A stretch of DNA of 64,000 bases from Sipunculus nudus (Eukaryota > Annelida > Sipuncula > Golfingiida > Sipunculidae), in NCBI GenBank assembly GCA_026874595.1, contig CM049319.1:38323473-38387472 (forward strand), read 5' to 3'. Below are positions 36,134-47,956 of the stretch, piece by piece. The notes under the pieces are model-generated. The model was given only the letters and a program-made list of their open reading frames with translations. It made no database searches and had not been told where the DNA came from. Position 1 is the stretch's first letter; each line of letters begins with the position of its first letter. The translations under genes and the position numbers were made by a program.

Positions 36134-39120
36134 TCATCTTATAATGTAACATTAACTGATAATGTAATAAGAAATTAACCGAAAATATAATACCAACCGA
36201 TGGAGCAATTCAGAATCAACCGATAATGTTACAACATTTACTAACCGATAACGTAATACGAAATTGCCCGATAATGTTACAAAGTTCTCAAACCGTTAAG
36301 GTCAAACAAAATTAACCGGAAATGTAATGACACATTAGAGAAACTTACGAGTCAAAAGAAGAAATTTGAATCCAGACATAACACAATGTGTGAGACCTTC
36401 CGCAAGTTTCAGGGACTAAGCAGCCCATTTTATGCATTATTAGTTAAGTTGACTATAATAGTCGACCAGCCAATACCGTAAAAAATTTTTCGATGGCATG
36501 TTTTATTCAAGGCTGGCAACCGTTTCCAAGGTTTCAGAATCATCCGGTTGCCATTAAGGCATTTGACCTTCAAGGTCATAGTTCAAGGTCAAAATGTCAA
36601 ACGTGGCCAAATTTTATTTTCACCTTTCTTTACAAATAACCTGCAAATTTGATAACTTAATTGAGGTTTTTTTCTTAGCTGTTGATTTTTACTCATTGGA
36701 TATATGATGAATAAGAAGGATATTGAGAAAAAATCCCAATTACTCTTTTAATATTAAGTTTATGTTAAAGACAAGGACACATTTAAGTTTTATTTAGCTT
36801 TAGTAAAGTCCGTGTAAGTCCGTGTAAGGTAGCAAAAAAGAGTTTCTGGACGCTTCTAAATGGTTTGATGTAGTTTTGTTCTTTTTTGCACTTTATCCAC
36901 CCGCGACTTTTGTTTTATATGCATGGAGTTAGCGAACATCAGCAGACGTGACAAGAGAAAATACACCAATTTTGGTATTACTCCGCAAACCTGAGTATTA
37001 ATGAGGTATAACTAAGATAACTGGTGAACTTTAAAATTTTAAACTTCAAAGTAAAAATTGTCAAATGGGGAAAATTATATTATTTTCCAAAAATTAACCC
37101 AAATATAATGTTCTTTCATTTTCGTCATGTATTAAGTGAGTTGTTTGGTTTCACACAAATTTGGAAAAGGAATGCAAAGTCCATATTATTAGTTCAATAT
37201 TTCTTAGCAAATTTACTAAACCTGAACAAGAAGGAACGGTCCAGCAAATTACTTCTTAGAAGTTTCATGGAAGTTTTCGATTTTTAATGGCTCCTAGTAA
37301 ATCCATTATCAGGAAATATATAATAAAATTGAAATTGCCTTCATATTTTACACAAATTTAACGTTTTTGTATCTTATGTAATACCCTAATAAACCAACAG
37401 ACTCATTTGATAAATGCTTAAAAAAGAAAGTACATTGTATTTGGGTTTATTTTTGGAAGATAATATATATTTGCCCCATTTGACCTTTTGACCTTTTGAA
37501 ATTTAACCTTTGAGTTAAAAATATTAAAATTCACCAGTTCCTCATTTTATATATCTTGTAAAATCTCAGTAACCAAGCAACTCAGTTAATACATGATTAA
37601 AATAAAAGTACATTAATTCACCAAAAATGATGTTTTTTTCATCGAACGTTTTATTTTCCAATTGAACGCAAATTTTGGACCACAAAACACTAACATCATT
37701 TTATTATTCTAAGTGCAAAACAAGGAAAGAATTGGTAACTCGAAGAATATAGTTTTTAAATTGCAAAGAGATTTACCAAAAATGATTCACCTAAAATGAT
37801 GTTTTTAGCTCAGCTGACTGTAAGTCATCTGAGCTATAGCGATCACCCTTTGTCCGTCGTCCGTTTGTCCATTTGTCTGTCTGTCTGTCCGTCCGTCTGT
37901 TAACAAGGAACAAATCGTAAAGACTGAACCTAGAATCTTCATTCTTTACACACTAAGAGACCTATGAAAAGTTTCCATTGAAACCAGAAATTAGGTCTCT
38001 GTTACCGATATCCTTCGAGCTATGGAGCCCCAAAGTACCCCCCAGAATAGTAAAAAAATTCATACAAAAACTTCAATATCTCATTAAATACATCACTGAT
38101 GGTCATGATTTTTGGCATACATATTGATCATGAGATGTTTCATCAGTTTCTGCAGCCTGGTGGCGCTACCTGTTTTTTTCGATTCTTTACGAATTGTTTT
38201 CTCTATTTTTGAGACCTTTAAAAATGTGAACATCTGTTAACAGGGCACAAATCGTAAAGACTAGACCTAGAATCTTCATTCCTGTCACAGTGAGAGAACT
38301 ATGAAAAGTCTCTATGGAAACCTGAATTTAGGTCTCTGAAGTATCTGAACAACTAATGCAGAGATCACCATAATTGTTTGCATGGATATTGATCATGGAG
38401 TGTTTCATCAGTTTCTGCAGACTGGGTGCACCATCTCTATTTTTTTTTTCAAATTTTTACGAATTTTTTTCTCTATTTTTGAGACCGTTTAAGATGTGGT
38501 TATCTGTCAACTGGACCTAGAATCTTCATTCTTATCATGCAAGGAGGCCCATGAAAAGTGTCTGTGGAAAATAATGAAAAATTTGATACAAAAGCTGAAG
38601 TATCTGAACAACTAATGCAGAGATCACCATGATTCTTTGCATGTATATTGACCATTAAGTGTTTTTATTAGTTTCTGCAGACTGGTTGAGCCACCTGTAT
38701 TTTTTTTAAGTTTACGCATTTTTTCTCTATTTTTGAAATATATATAAATGCAGACACAATCTTGGCCTGTTGGTTAATCTGTTTGATGCTTCAGTTGAAT
38801 GGGTATATACTACCATTCAGATGATAAAATTTCCTTTTGCGAATCACTTCCCAGTCAGCTGAGCGTCATGACCCACGAGTCACTTGTTTTTAGCTTCTTT
38901 GGACTGGTCAGGCTCGCTAAAGTGTTATTGTATACCGGTTACTTTTGTTTTACATTAACGGTTAGGGACTTTGTTACATTATCGGGTAATTTCATATTAC
39001 GTTATATGTTAACAAATGTTGTAACATTATAGCTTGATTTTGTATTATGTTATAAGTTTGTGCTACATTATCGGTTATTTCTCATTATCATTATCGGTTA
39101 ATGTTACATTATAAGATGAT
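36134..39120. mobile_element. 3-kb structure with ~186-bp inverted arms built of ACCGATAATGT subrepeats
   Basis: Arms 36134-36319 and 38935-39120 are inverted copies at roughly 80% identity by eye. They start ATCTTATAATGTAACATTAA and end in TAACCGG. Each arm holds several CCGATAATGTtACA motifs. The interior carries a pearl-like element (37807-38790) and AT-rich sequence. This looks like a foldback or long-TIR DNA transposon, without a visible transposase. Confidence 0.6.
37807..38790 (-). mobile_element. Pearl-like element (hairpin, GTCC/GTCT microsatellite, three ~300-bp cores)
   Basis: The 29-bp hairpin at 37807-37835 is the inverse of 18407-18435 (28 of 29 bases). Then comes a GTCCGTCGTCCGTTTGTCC... 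stretch, then cores sharing 'CTAGAATCTTCATTC' (about 37930, 38268, 38517) and 'AGTTTCTGCAG' (about 38145, 38410, 38670). The cores differ from those at 16.8-18.4 kb although the ends match. Confidence 0.75.
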
Positions 39121-39246
39121 TATTACATTATCAGTTGTAACAAAGGTTATTAATTGTTGGAAGCTTGCACTTATTTAAAAAGACCATGAATGTTAGACTA
39201 ACTGCGGAGTTTCACCCTGATTAGGCCACTATTGGCTGTTAGCAGC

Positions 39247-39272
39247 GGGGGGGGGGGGGGCGGGGGGGGGGG
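39247..39272. repeat. Poly-G tract with one C
   Basis: Fourteen G, one C, eleven G. Confidence 0.95.
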
Positions 39273-39585
39273 ACTGAAACCATGCAATACTGATATATGG
39301 TGACAAAAGAGGATTATATTCATATTTTATTTGGAAGTTATATTTTTATAAAATATATTGGTAGTTTATAGGGCTAGGACTGTACAGATGGCAAGTTGAG
39401 GTGAGGTCGACGCCTCTATCATTATTTGACAAACATTTTAATGATATATACATTCAAACTTGTTATTTAATTTTGTCGTGATTACATTGCTTAATGTCAA
39501 TATTTAACAATAAATATTCACTCCGTCTTATCGGAGCATTTTGGGTTTAGTGGCGCTTTGCACATAACTCGGTGGAAGTTACTCT

Positions 39586-39724
39586 CTAAACACATTTTCC
39601 CACATTCTCTCTGAACGCATTTTCCCACATTCTCTCTCAACGCATTTCCCACATTCCCTCTCAACGCATTTCCCCCACATTTTCTCTCAAAACATTTTCC
39701 CACATTCTCTCTCAACGCCTTTTA
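39586..39724. repeat. 25-bp minisatellite (about 5-6 units)
   Basis: The unit is CACATTCTCTCTCAACGCAT plus TTTCC, recurring from 39598 to 39720 with small length changes. Confidence 0.9.
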
Positions 39725-39726
39725 CA

Positions 39727-40028
39727 TGATCAGGACAGTCCCTGACATGTCTTTGATGAAAGCCACGCGCTTCAGCTGACAGGCTTCTTTGAACATGCGT
39801 TGTCTTGGTCTATTAAAGTTCTCGTTGATGTAGATGTCTTTTGTATTGCTGGACGTTACAGAGCAGTTTTAAGAGGTGTGAATCGTCTTGGTTTCCCATC
39901 TCTCGTTTGTTGACCCACGAAATGTGATCGGTCGAAGTCTTCTGTTGTAAAGGCTTTGTATAAACATTTTTAACCATGTCAACCATCAGTTTGTCTGTGG
40001 ACCCATCTTCCTGTTTAGACCCTGACAC
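39727..40028 (-). pseudogene. Retrotransposon ORF1-like remnant
   Basis: Minus-strand frames read DRSHFVGQQTRDGKPRRFTP and, after a frameshift, DIYINENFNRPRQRMFKEAC then QLKRVAFIKDMSGTVLIM. 'RxGxxxxDGKPR...' followed by 'IYINExxxxxxxxxxKEAxxLKR' is a layout I associate with nucleic-acid-binding ORF1-type proteins of invertebrate non-LTR elements. A stop codon and frameshifts show it is broken. Confidence 0.5.
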
Positions 40029-40506
40029 TTGATATGCTTATTGACTATGACCTGTTTAATCAATTGCAGAAGACTGGTTGTGTCCTTAATATTTTTTTAA
40101 TATTGACGCATTTTCTCTTCTAATTTTTTGACACAGTCAAATGACAGCAGTCGTGTCAGTTTCTCAGCACCGTAAAAAAATGGTCCAGGTCCGTCCTTCC
40201 TTAGCCTGTTTTCGTATATCTCAAATATTCCTGCATATATGCTTCGGTCCAAGATGGTCTTAAGATAAATGAAGTAATATGAACACGTTAGCCTTCAAAT
40301 TAAATGGCACAGTTCCATGGAACAATGTGAAGTAAAGAAATATGAATTGAATTAAATTAATTTAATTTTAAAATAGTGTTTTTATGACACGTCACATTTG
40401 ATGATTGCAAAATGTTATTATTTTTATGCACGAAGTTTCCATTTATTTGCAAACTTAAATGGTCAACATCACTTTCTCTTCATCATAGTTACATCATTTT
40501 CCAAAT

Positions 40507-40507
<1 letters not shown>

Positions 40508-40561
<54 letters not shown>
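40508..40561. repeat. (TA)n microsatellite
   Basis: About 26 uninterrupted AT repeats. Confidence 0.97.
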
Positions 40562-40565
<4 letters not shown>

Positions 40566-41116
40566 TCTCAACATTGTTCAGAATTAGCATCAAGCAAAGT
40601 CTAATTCTGTTTCATATTTTTGGGAAATGAAAAGAAAGTTACATCATATGTGTACACAGAAAGAGCCAACTAGGCAGTACAACTGTCTACAAAAATTATT
40701 CAATGTTAGTCTTATATTCCATATTTTTCTATCTTTTAATACCATAATCATTTTGGCAAAAGTAAAATAAAATAAAAATTTAACAACCCTGAAGAATAAT
40801 CGGCATTACCGATAATGCTATTTAAGATGATGTTTCTTGATTGAAGGTAGTAATTACACATCATCCGGTTGATATACTTAATTTGTTCACGATTTTTTTT
40901 TTAATTCTTTGAACGCGTTATCCTGTTGAAATGAATTGTAATAAATGAGTAAATAATATGATGTTCAACATAACGAAGCATTTGGAGCCCATACATGGCA
41001 TTGATTAATATTTGATTTTATGATACTGTTAGAATGTTTCTCGACCCCCTTCTTAGGACTTATATGCATAGCAAAATCTTGTCTTCCTTCGTGGGCTATG
41101 CATGCTATCAGTCGCC

Positions 41117-41315
41117 AGAAGCGGATCCAGGGGGGGGGGGGGGGTCCAGGGGGTCCGGACCCCCCCCCCCCCCTTTTTTTCACCCGAAGCAACCTTTTTT
41201 AAGGGGTTTTCGACGTAATTTTGCGGCCTGGACCCCCCCTTTTCCAAACCTGATGACCTTTTTTTTTAGGAATTTCATTAGTCCTCCTGGGTTGGACCCC
41301 CCCCCCTTTTATAAT
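41117..41315. mobile_element. GCGGATCCAGG-family repeat, truncated copy
   Basis: Starts AGCGGATCCAGGGGGG with G and C homopolymers, then TTTGCGGCCTGGACCCCCC and GTCCTCCTGGGTTGGACC. The same order is found at 61976-62251. It produces Gly/Pro-rich spurious frames on both strands. Confidence 0.75.
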
Positions 41316-43442
41316 TATTTTGTCAGTATGTTCAATTAGAGACATGGCTGTGTTGAGATATCATGAATCCCTAACACTCTCTTTGTTCACCAGAATTCTA
41401 ATTTCTAAATGAATAAATCTTTAAAACATACCTTTTCATCTTCATGATCGCTCAATTTCATATAAAAATAATAAAATTCGTTTAAGCAGGGCAATGAACA
41501 TGATCGTGATGTGTTGTAATTAACACATGAAAACAGATGAACTGCATGAAGTTATAATTTCGACCACAAATAATTGCATGTACCTTGACCATCCCTCAAG
41601 GCCACTCAGCCTCACCACAGAGCTGGCACTGGAACTTAAACTGTGCATAAATGTAAAACATATATACATGATAACATACGAATCCACAGGAAGAAATTGT
41701 CTGCACTACTGTGATGATATCTATTTTTATCTTTCACAATATCTATACTTTAAGCTCTGCAGATATCAACAATATTTGCGTTTTTTAGCAATAGAAACAC
41801 GTTGTAACGTTACAGCGTGTATATGAAATATGAAATCATATATGATTAGTACGATAACTGGTGACACGGCAAGAAGTGAACACCTGATCAAGTCAACACA
41901 CATAATGATCGTCTACCATCACACAGCACACGTGCCATCCTACAGACTGTTAAGTCCTCTATCAAATTCAATGACCTGGAACTAAATATGACCAAAAGCC
42001 GGGATGAGGACGCCACACATACAGATGACCCACTGTACCACATCCTTAGACGGAAAAGATTAAAATTAACAGTAAATGGTAGAATTCACTGCATGTATAA
42101 ATCGTCTTAAACGAAAAACGACAGTCCTTCACGGGGATAATCCGTATTCTATAGAAAGATTCAATTGTTGCAATTCTGTCGCAGAAATTTTGACTGATGA
42201 AAATTGAAAAAAGGACAATGACAAAGAATATACGAGCTTAACTTTATGTTTTAGAAAAATAACTTTAGACTCATGTCTTGTTAGAGCATCACGAAAAGCG
42301 AATCACTGATCTCGAATGCTGTCTGAAACTCTTACTTTCGTTCATATTCAAATGCAGTCATACAGCCTTCATTGCATCTATAAAATATGCATATGATAAA
42401 AAATATTTGTTATACCGGGAGGCGGAGACATAATGCGTTCCTCTGGGTTCGTTGGTTTGTGTCTTAGCAACTCAACGGGGGAAAAGGTATTGAGCGGACT
42501 TTTATGAAACTTTGTGGAGGGTTGGTTAACATCCAATAAACAATCCAATGTATTTTGATGGTAATCTGGATCATCAAAATATATTTTTATTCACAGCATC
42601 ATATGCCTTTATGACATAGAGCGATTCTTTGTCCGGGTACGCTCCCGAGGCAGCGGAAATCTTGCGCTTCTAAAGAAGCAACTGATTTTCACGCTGCCAG
42701 CTTTGACCGTTTATGATATATTTAGACACCAGATGGCAGTTCGTTGTCCACTTAAATAAACGTGCGTATGATGTGACAAGCAGCCAGTCAGATGCCAATA
42801 AACAAACACTCGACAGGCATCCTGGCTCTGCCCATTGCTGTGCTTCAAGCGCCGCTTGAAGAGTTTCCGGTCGATTTTAAATTGCTCCCTATGCATTCTC
42901 GCATCATCGACCGATTCGATTATAACATTATAACTGTGTTAGCGTAGCCATGTATCTGTTGTCTGCAGAACTGAAACCAGCCAGCGAGATGTGCACGCAG
43001 CCTTTGTTGTTACGTTTGAATAACAGCTCCCCGGCCGAGCATCCTATGTGCCCAAGGCCCTAAGCAAACCACGTCAGAGGCAGTTCTCTCTGAGCCTGTG
43101 GCCTGTTCAGACGGTTACGCTGGGGGATGAGCTGTCACTCAAAAAGAAATGAATATGATTGGCTCCGTGTATTCCTCGCTTGGCTTTGTCTTCCAGCACA
43201 AGGTCTCATCTGATTGGACAAAAATACAGTGCTCCCCTCTGGTGTTGCAATTCAGGATACGAGGTCATAAAAAACAGCGCCTTAGGATATAGGTAGAATC
43301 CCTATAGGTAAAGCGCTGTGTAAAGAGCGTATTGTCCGGGCAGAAACCTCAGCTAATACTGGCAGCATTTCTTACGTCACTCACCATCACGCGTGTTACT
43401 GAAGCGTGACCCTTAAACCTGCAACAGGAAAATAGATAAGAT
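41316..43442. other. Intergenic with a CpG/CCAAT-bearing patch at about 42600-43400
   Basis: No exon was recognised. 41880-42110 holds a 76-codon open frame without ATG start or known motif. 42430-42590 resembles an interspersed repeat (GGTTCGTTGGTTTGTG...). Two ATTGG boxes (near 43160 and 43211) and higher CpG suggest promoter-like sequence, but no transcript could be assigned. Confidence 0.35.
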
Positions 43443-46400
43443 AACTGTTGGTTATTTTTAATCATGTTTATTAATGTTCAGTGATCTGTTGATTATTTTT
43501 AATCATGTTTATAAATGTTCAGTGATCTGTTGGTTATTTTTAATCATGTTTATTAATGTTCAGTGATTTGTTGGTTATTTTTAATCATGTTTATTAATAT
43601 TCAGTGATCTGTTGGTTATCTTTAATCATGTTTATTAATGTTCAGTGATCTGTTGGTTATTTTTAATCATGTTTATTAATGTTCAGTGATCTATTGGTTA
43701 TTTTTAATCATGTTTATTAATATTCAGTGATCTGTTGGTTATCTTTAATCATGTTTATTAATGTTCAGTGATCTGTTGGTTATTTTTAATCATGTTTATT
43801 AATGTTCAGTGATCTGTTGGTTATTTTTAATCATGTTTATTAATATTCAGTGATCTGTTGGTTATCTTTAATCATGTTTATTAATGTTCAGTGATCTGAT
43901 GGTTATTTTTAATCATGTTTATTAATGTTCAGTGATCTGTTGGTTATTTTTAATCATGTTTATTAATGTTCAGTGATCTGTTGGCTATTTTTAATCATGT
44001 TTATTAATGTTCAGTGATCTGTTGGTTATTTTTAATCATGTTTATTAATGTTCAGTGATCTGTTGGTTATTTTTAATCATGTTTATTAATGTTCAGTGAT
44101 CTGTTGGTTATTTTTAATCATGCTTATTAATATTCAGTGATCTGTTGGTTATCTTTAATCATGTTTATTAATGTTCAGTGATCTGTTGGTTATTTTTAAT
44201 CATGTTTATTAATGTTCAGTGATCTGTTGGTTATTTTTAATCATGTTTATTAATATTCAGTGATCTGTTGGTTATCTTTAATCATGTTTATTAATGTTCA
44301 GTGATCTGTTGGTTATTTTTAATCATGTTTATTAATGTTCAGTGATCTGTTGGTTATTTTTAATCATTTTTATTAATATTCAGTGATCTGTTGGTTATCT
44401 TTAATCATGTTTATTAATGTTCAGTGATCTGTTGGTTATTTTTAATCATTTTTATTAATATTCAGTGATCTATTGGTTTTCTTTAATCATGTTTATTAAT
44501 GTTCAGTGATCTGTTGGTTATTTTTAATCATGTTTATTAATATTCAGTGATCTGTTGGTTATTTTTAATCATGTTTATTAATGTTCAGTGATCTGTTGGT
44601 TATTTTTAATCATGTTTATTAATGTTCAGTGATCTGTTGGTTATTTTTAATCATGTTTATTAATATTCAGTGATCTGTTGGTTATCTTTAATCATGTTTA
44701 TTAATGTTCAGTGATCTGTTGGTTATTTTTAATCATGTTTATTGATATTCAGTGATCTGTTGGTTATCTTTAATCATGTTTATTAATGTTCAGTGATCTG
44801 TTGGTTATCTTTAATCATGTTTATTAATATTCAGTGATCTGTTGGTTATTTTTAATCATGTTCATTAATGTTCAGTGATCTGTTGGTTATTTTTAATCAT
44901 GTTTATTAATATTCAGTGATCTGTTGGTTATCTTAAATCATGTTTATTAATGTTCAGTGATCTGTTGGTTATTTTTAATCATTTTTATTAATGTTCAGTG
45001 ATCTGTTGGTTATTTTTAATCATGTTTTTTAATGTTCAGTGATCTGTTGGTTATCTTTAATCATGTTTATTAATATTCAGTGATCTGTTGGTTATTTTTA
45101 ATCATGTTTATTAATGTTCAGTGGTCTGTTGGTTATTTTTAATCATGTTTATTAATGTTCAGTGATCTGTTGGTTATTTTTAATCATGTTTATTAATGTT
45201 CAGTGATCTGTTGGTTATTTTTAATCATGTTTATTAATGTTCAGTGATCTGTTGGTTATTTTTAATCATGTTTATTAATGTTCAGTGATCTGTTGGTTAT
45301 CTTTAATCATGTTTATTAATGTTCAGTGATCTGTTGGTTATTTTTAATCATGTTTATTAATGTTCAGTGATCTGTTGGTTATTTTTAATCATGTTTATTA
45401 ATATTCAGTGATCTGTTGGTTATCTTTAATCATGTTTATTAATGTTCAGTGATCTGTTGGTTATTTTTAATCATGTTTATTAATATTCAGTGATCTGTTG
45501 GTTATCTTTAATCATGTTTATTAATGTTCAGTGATCTGTTGGTTATTTTTAATCATTTTTATTAATATTCAGTGATCTGTTGGTTATCTTTAATCATGTT
45601 TATTAATGTTCAGTGATCTGTAGGTTATTTTTAAACATTTTTATTAATATTCAGTGATCTGTTGGTTATCTTTAATCATGTTTATTAATGTTCAGTGATC
45701 TGTTGGTTATTTTTAATCATTTTTATTAATATTCAGTGATCTGTTGGTTATCTTTAATCATGTTTATTAATGTTCAGTGATCTGTTGGTTATTTTTAATC
45801 ATGTTTATTAATATTCAGTGATCTGTTGGTTATTTTTAATCATGTTTTATTAATGTTCAGTGATCTGTTGGTTATTTTTAATCATGTTTATCAATGTTCA
45901 GTGATCTGTTGGTTATTTTTAATCATGTTTATTAATATTCAGTGATCTGTTGGTTATTTTTAATCATGTTTATTAATATTCAGTGATCTGTTGGTTATCT
46001 TTAATCATGTTTATTAATGTTCAGTGATCTGTTGGTTATTTTTAATCATTTTTATTAATATTCAGTGATCTATTGGTTTTCTTTAATCATGTTTATTAAT
46101 GTTCAGTGATCTGATGGTTATTTTTAATCATGTTTTTTAATGTTCAGTGATCTGTTGGTTATTTTTAATCATGTTTATTAATGTTCAGTGATCTGTTGGT
46201 TATTTTTAATCATGTTTATTAATGTTCAGTGATCTGTTGGTTATTTTTAATCATGTTTATTAATGTTCAGTGATCTGTTGGTTATTTTTAATCATATTTA
46301 TTAATGTTCAGTGATCTGTTGGTTATTTTTAATCATGTTTATTAATATTGAGTGATCTGTTGGTTATCTTTAATCATGTTTATTAATGTTCAGTGATCTG

Positions 46401-47956
46401 TTGGTTATTTGTAATCATGTTTATTAATGTTCAGTGATCTGTTGGTTATTTTTAATCATGTTTATTAATATTCAGTGATCTGTTGGTTATCTTTAATCAT
46501 GTTTATTAATGTTCAGTGATCTGTTGGTTATTTTTAATCATGTTTATTAATGTTCAGTGATCTGTTGGTTATTTTTAATCATGTTTATTAATATTCAGTG
46601 ATCTGTTGGTTATCTTTAATCATGTTTATTAATGTTCAGTGATCTGATGGTTATTTTTAATCATGTTTATTGATGTTCAGTGATCTGTTGGTTATCTTTA
46701 ATCATGTTTATTAATGTTCAGTGATCTGTTGGCTATTTTTAATCATGTTTATTAATGTTCAGTGATCTGTTGGTTATTTTTGATCATGTTTATTAATGTT
46801 CAGTGATCTGTTGGTTATTTTTAATCATGTTTATTAATGTTCAGTGATCTGTTGGTTATTTTTAATCATGTTTATTAATATTCAGTGATCTGTTGGTTAT
46901 CTTTAATCATGTTTATTAATGTTCAGTGATCTGTTGGTTATTTTTAATCATGTTTATTAATGTTCAGTGATCTGTTGGTTATTTTTAATCATGTTTATTA
47001 ATATTCAGTGATCTGTTGGTTATCTTTAATCATGTTTATTAATGTTCAGTGATCTGTTGGTTATTTTTAATCATGTTTATTAATGTTCAGTGATCTGTTG
47101 GTTATTTTTAATCATTTTTATTAATATTCAGTGATCTGTTGGTTATCTTTAATCATGTTTATTAATGTTCAGTGATCTGTTGGTTATTTTTAATCATTTT
47201 TATTAATATTCAGTGATCTGTTGGTTTTCTTTAATCATGTTTATTAATGTTCAGTGATCTGTTGGTTATTTTTAATCATGTTTATTAATGTTCAGTGATC
47301 TGTTGGTTATCTTTAATCATGTTTATTAATGTTCAGTGATCTGTTGGTTATTTTTAATCATGTTTATTAATGTTCAGTGATCTGTTGGTTATTTTTAATC
47401 ATGTTTATTAATATTCAGTGATCTGTTGGTTATCTTTAATCATGTTTATTAATGTTCAGTGATCTGTTGGTTATTTTTAATCATTTTTATTAATATTCAG
47501 TGATCTGTTGGTTATTTTTAATCATGTTTATTAATGTTCAGTGATCTGTTGGTTATTTTTAATCATGTTTATTAATGCTCAGTGATCTGTTGGTTATTTT
47601 TAATCATGTTTATTAATGTTCAGTGATCTGTTGGTTATTTTTAATCATGTTTATTAATGTTTAGTGATCTGTTGGTTATCTTTAATCATGTTTATTAATG
47701 TTCAGTGATCTGTTGGTTATTTTTAATCATGTTTATTAATGTTCAGTGATCTGTTGGTTATTTTTAATCATGTTTATTAATGTTCAGTGATCTGTTGGTT
47801 ATTTTTAATCATGTTTATTAATGTTCCGTGATCTGTTGGTTATCTTTAATCATGTTTATTAATGTTCCGTGATCTGTTGGTTATCTTTAATCATGTTTAT
47901 TAATGTTCCGTGATCTGTTGGTTATCTTTAATCATGTTTATTAATGTTCAGTGATC
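43443..47956. repeat. 4.5-kb satellite of 41-bp monomers (about 110 copies)
   Basis: The monomer is GGTTATTTTTAATCATGTTT plus ATTAATGTTCAGTGATCTGTT. The array length divided by 41 is almost exactly 110. Two linked variant types alternate: 'AATGTTCAG...GGTTATTTTT' and 'AATATTCAG...GGTTATCTTT'. The second often recurs every third monomer. A terminal subset carries GTTCCGTGATC (about 47823-47930). Not coding. Confidence 0.98.

Noticed and set aside
41020-41339. Gly/Pro-rich frames
   Set aside because: Generated by G and C homopolymers of the GCGGATCCAGG-family repeat.
41880-42110. 76-codon open segment without ATG (contains LRRKRLKLTVNGRIH)
   Set aside because: Coding-like at first sight, but no family recognised and no clear splice pair.
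43443-47956. Possible CRISPR-like array
   Set aside because: Head-to-tail 41-bp monomers with no variable spacers; an ordinary eukaryotic satellite.
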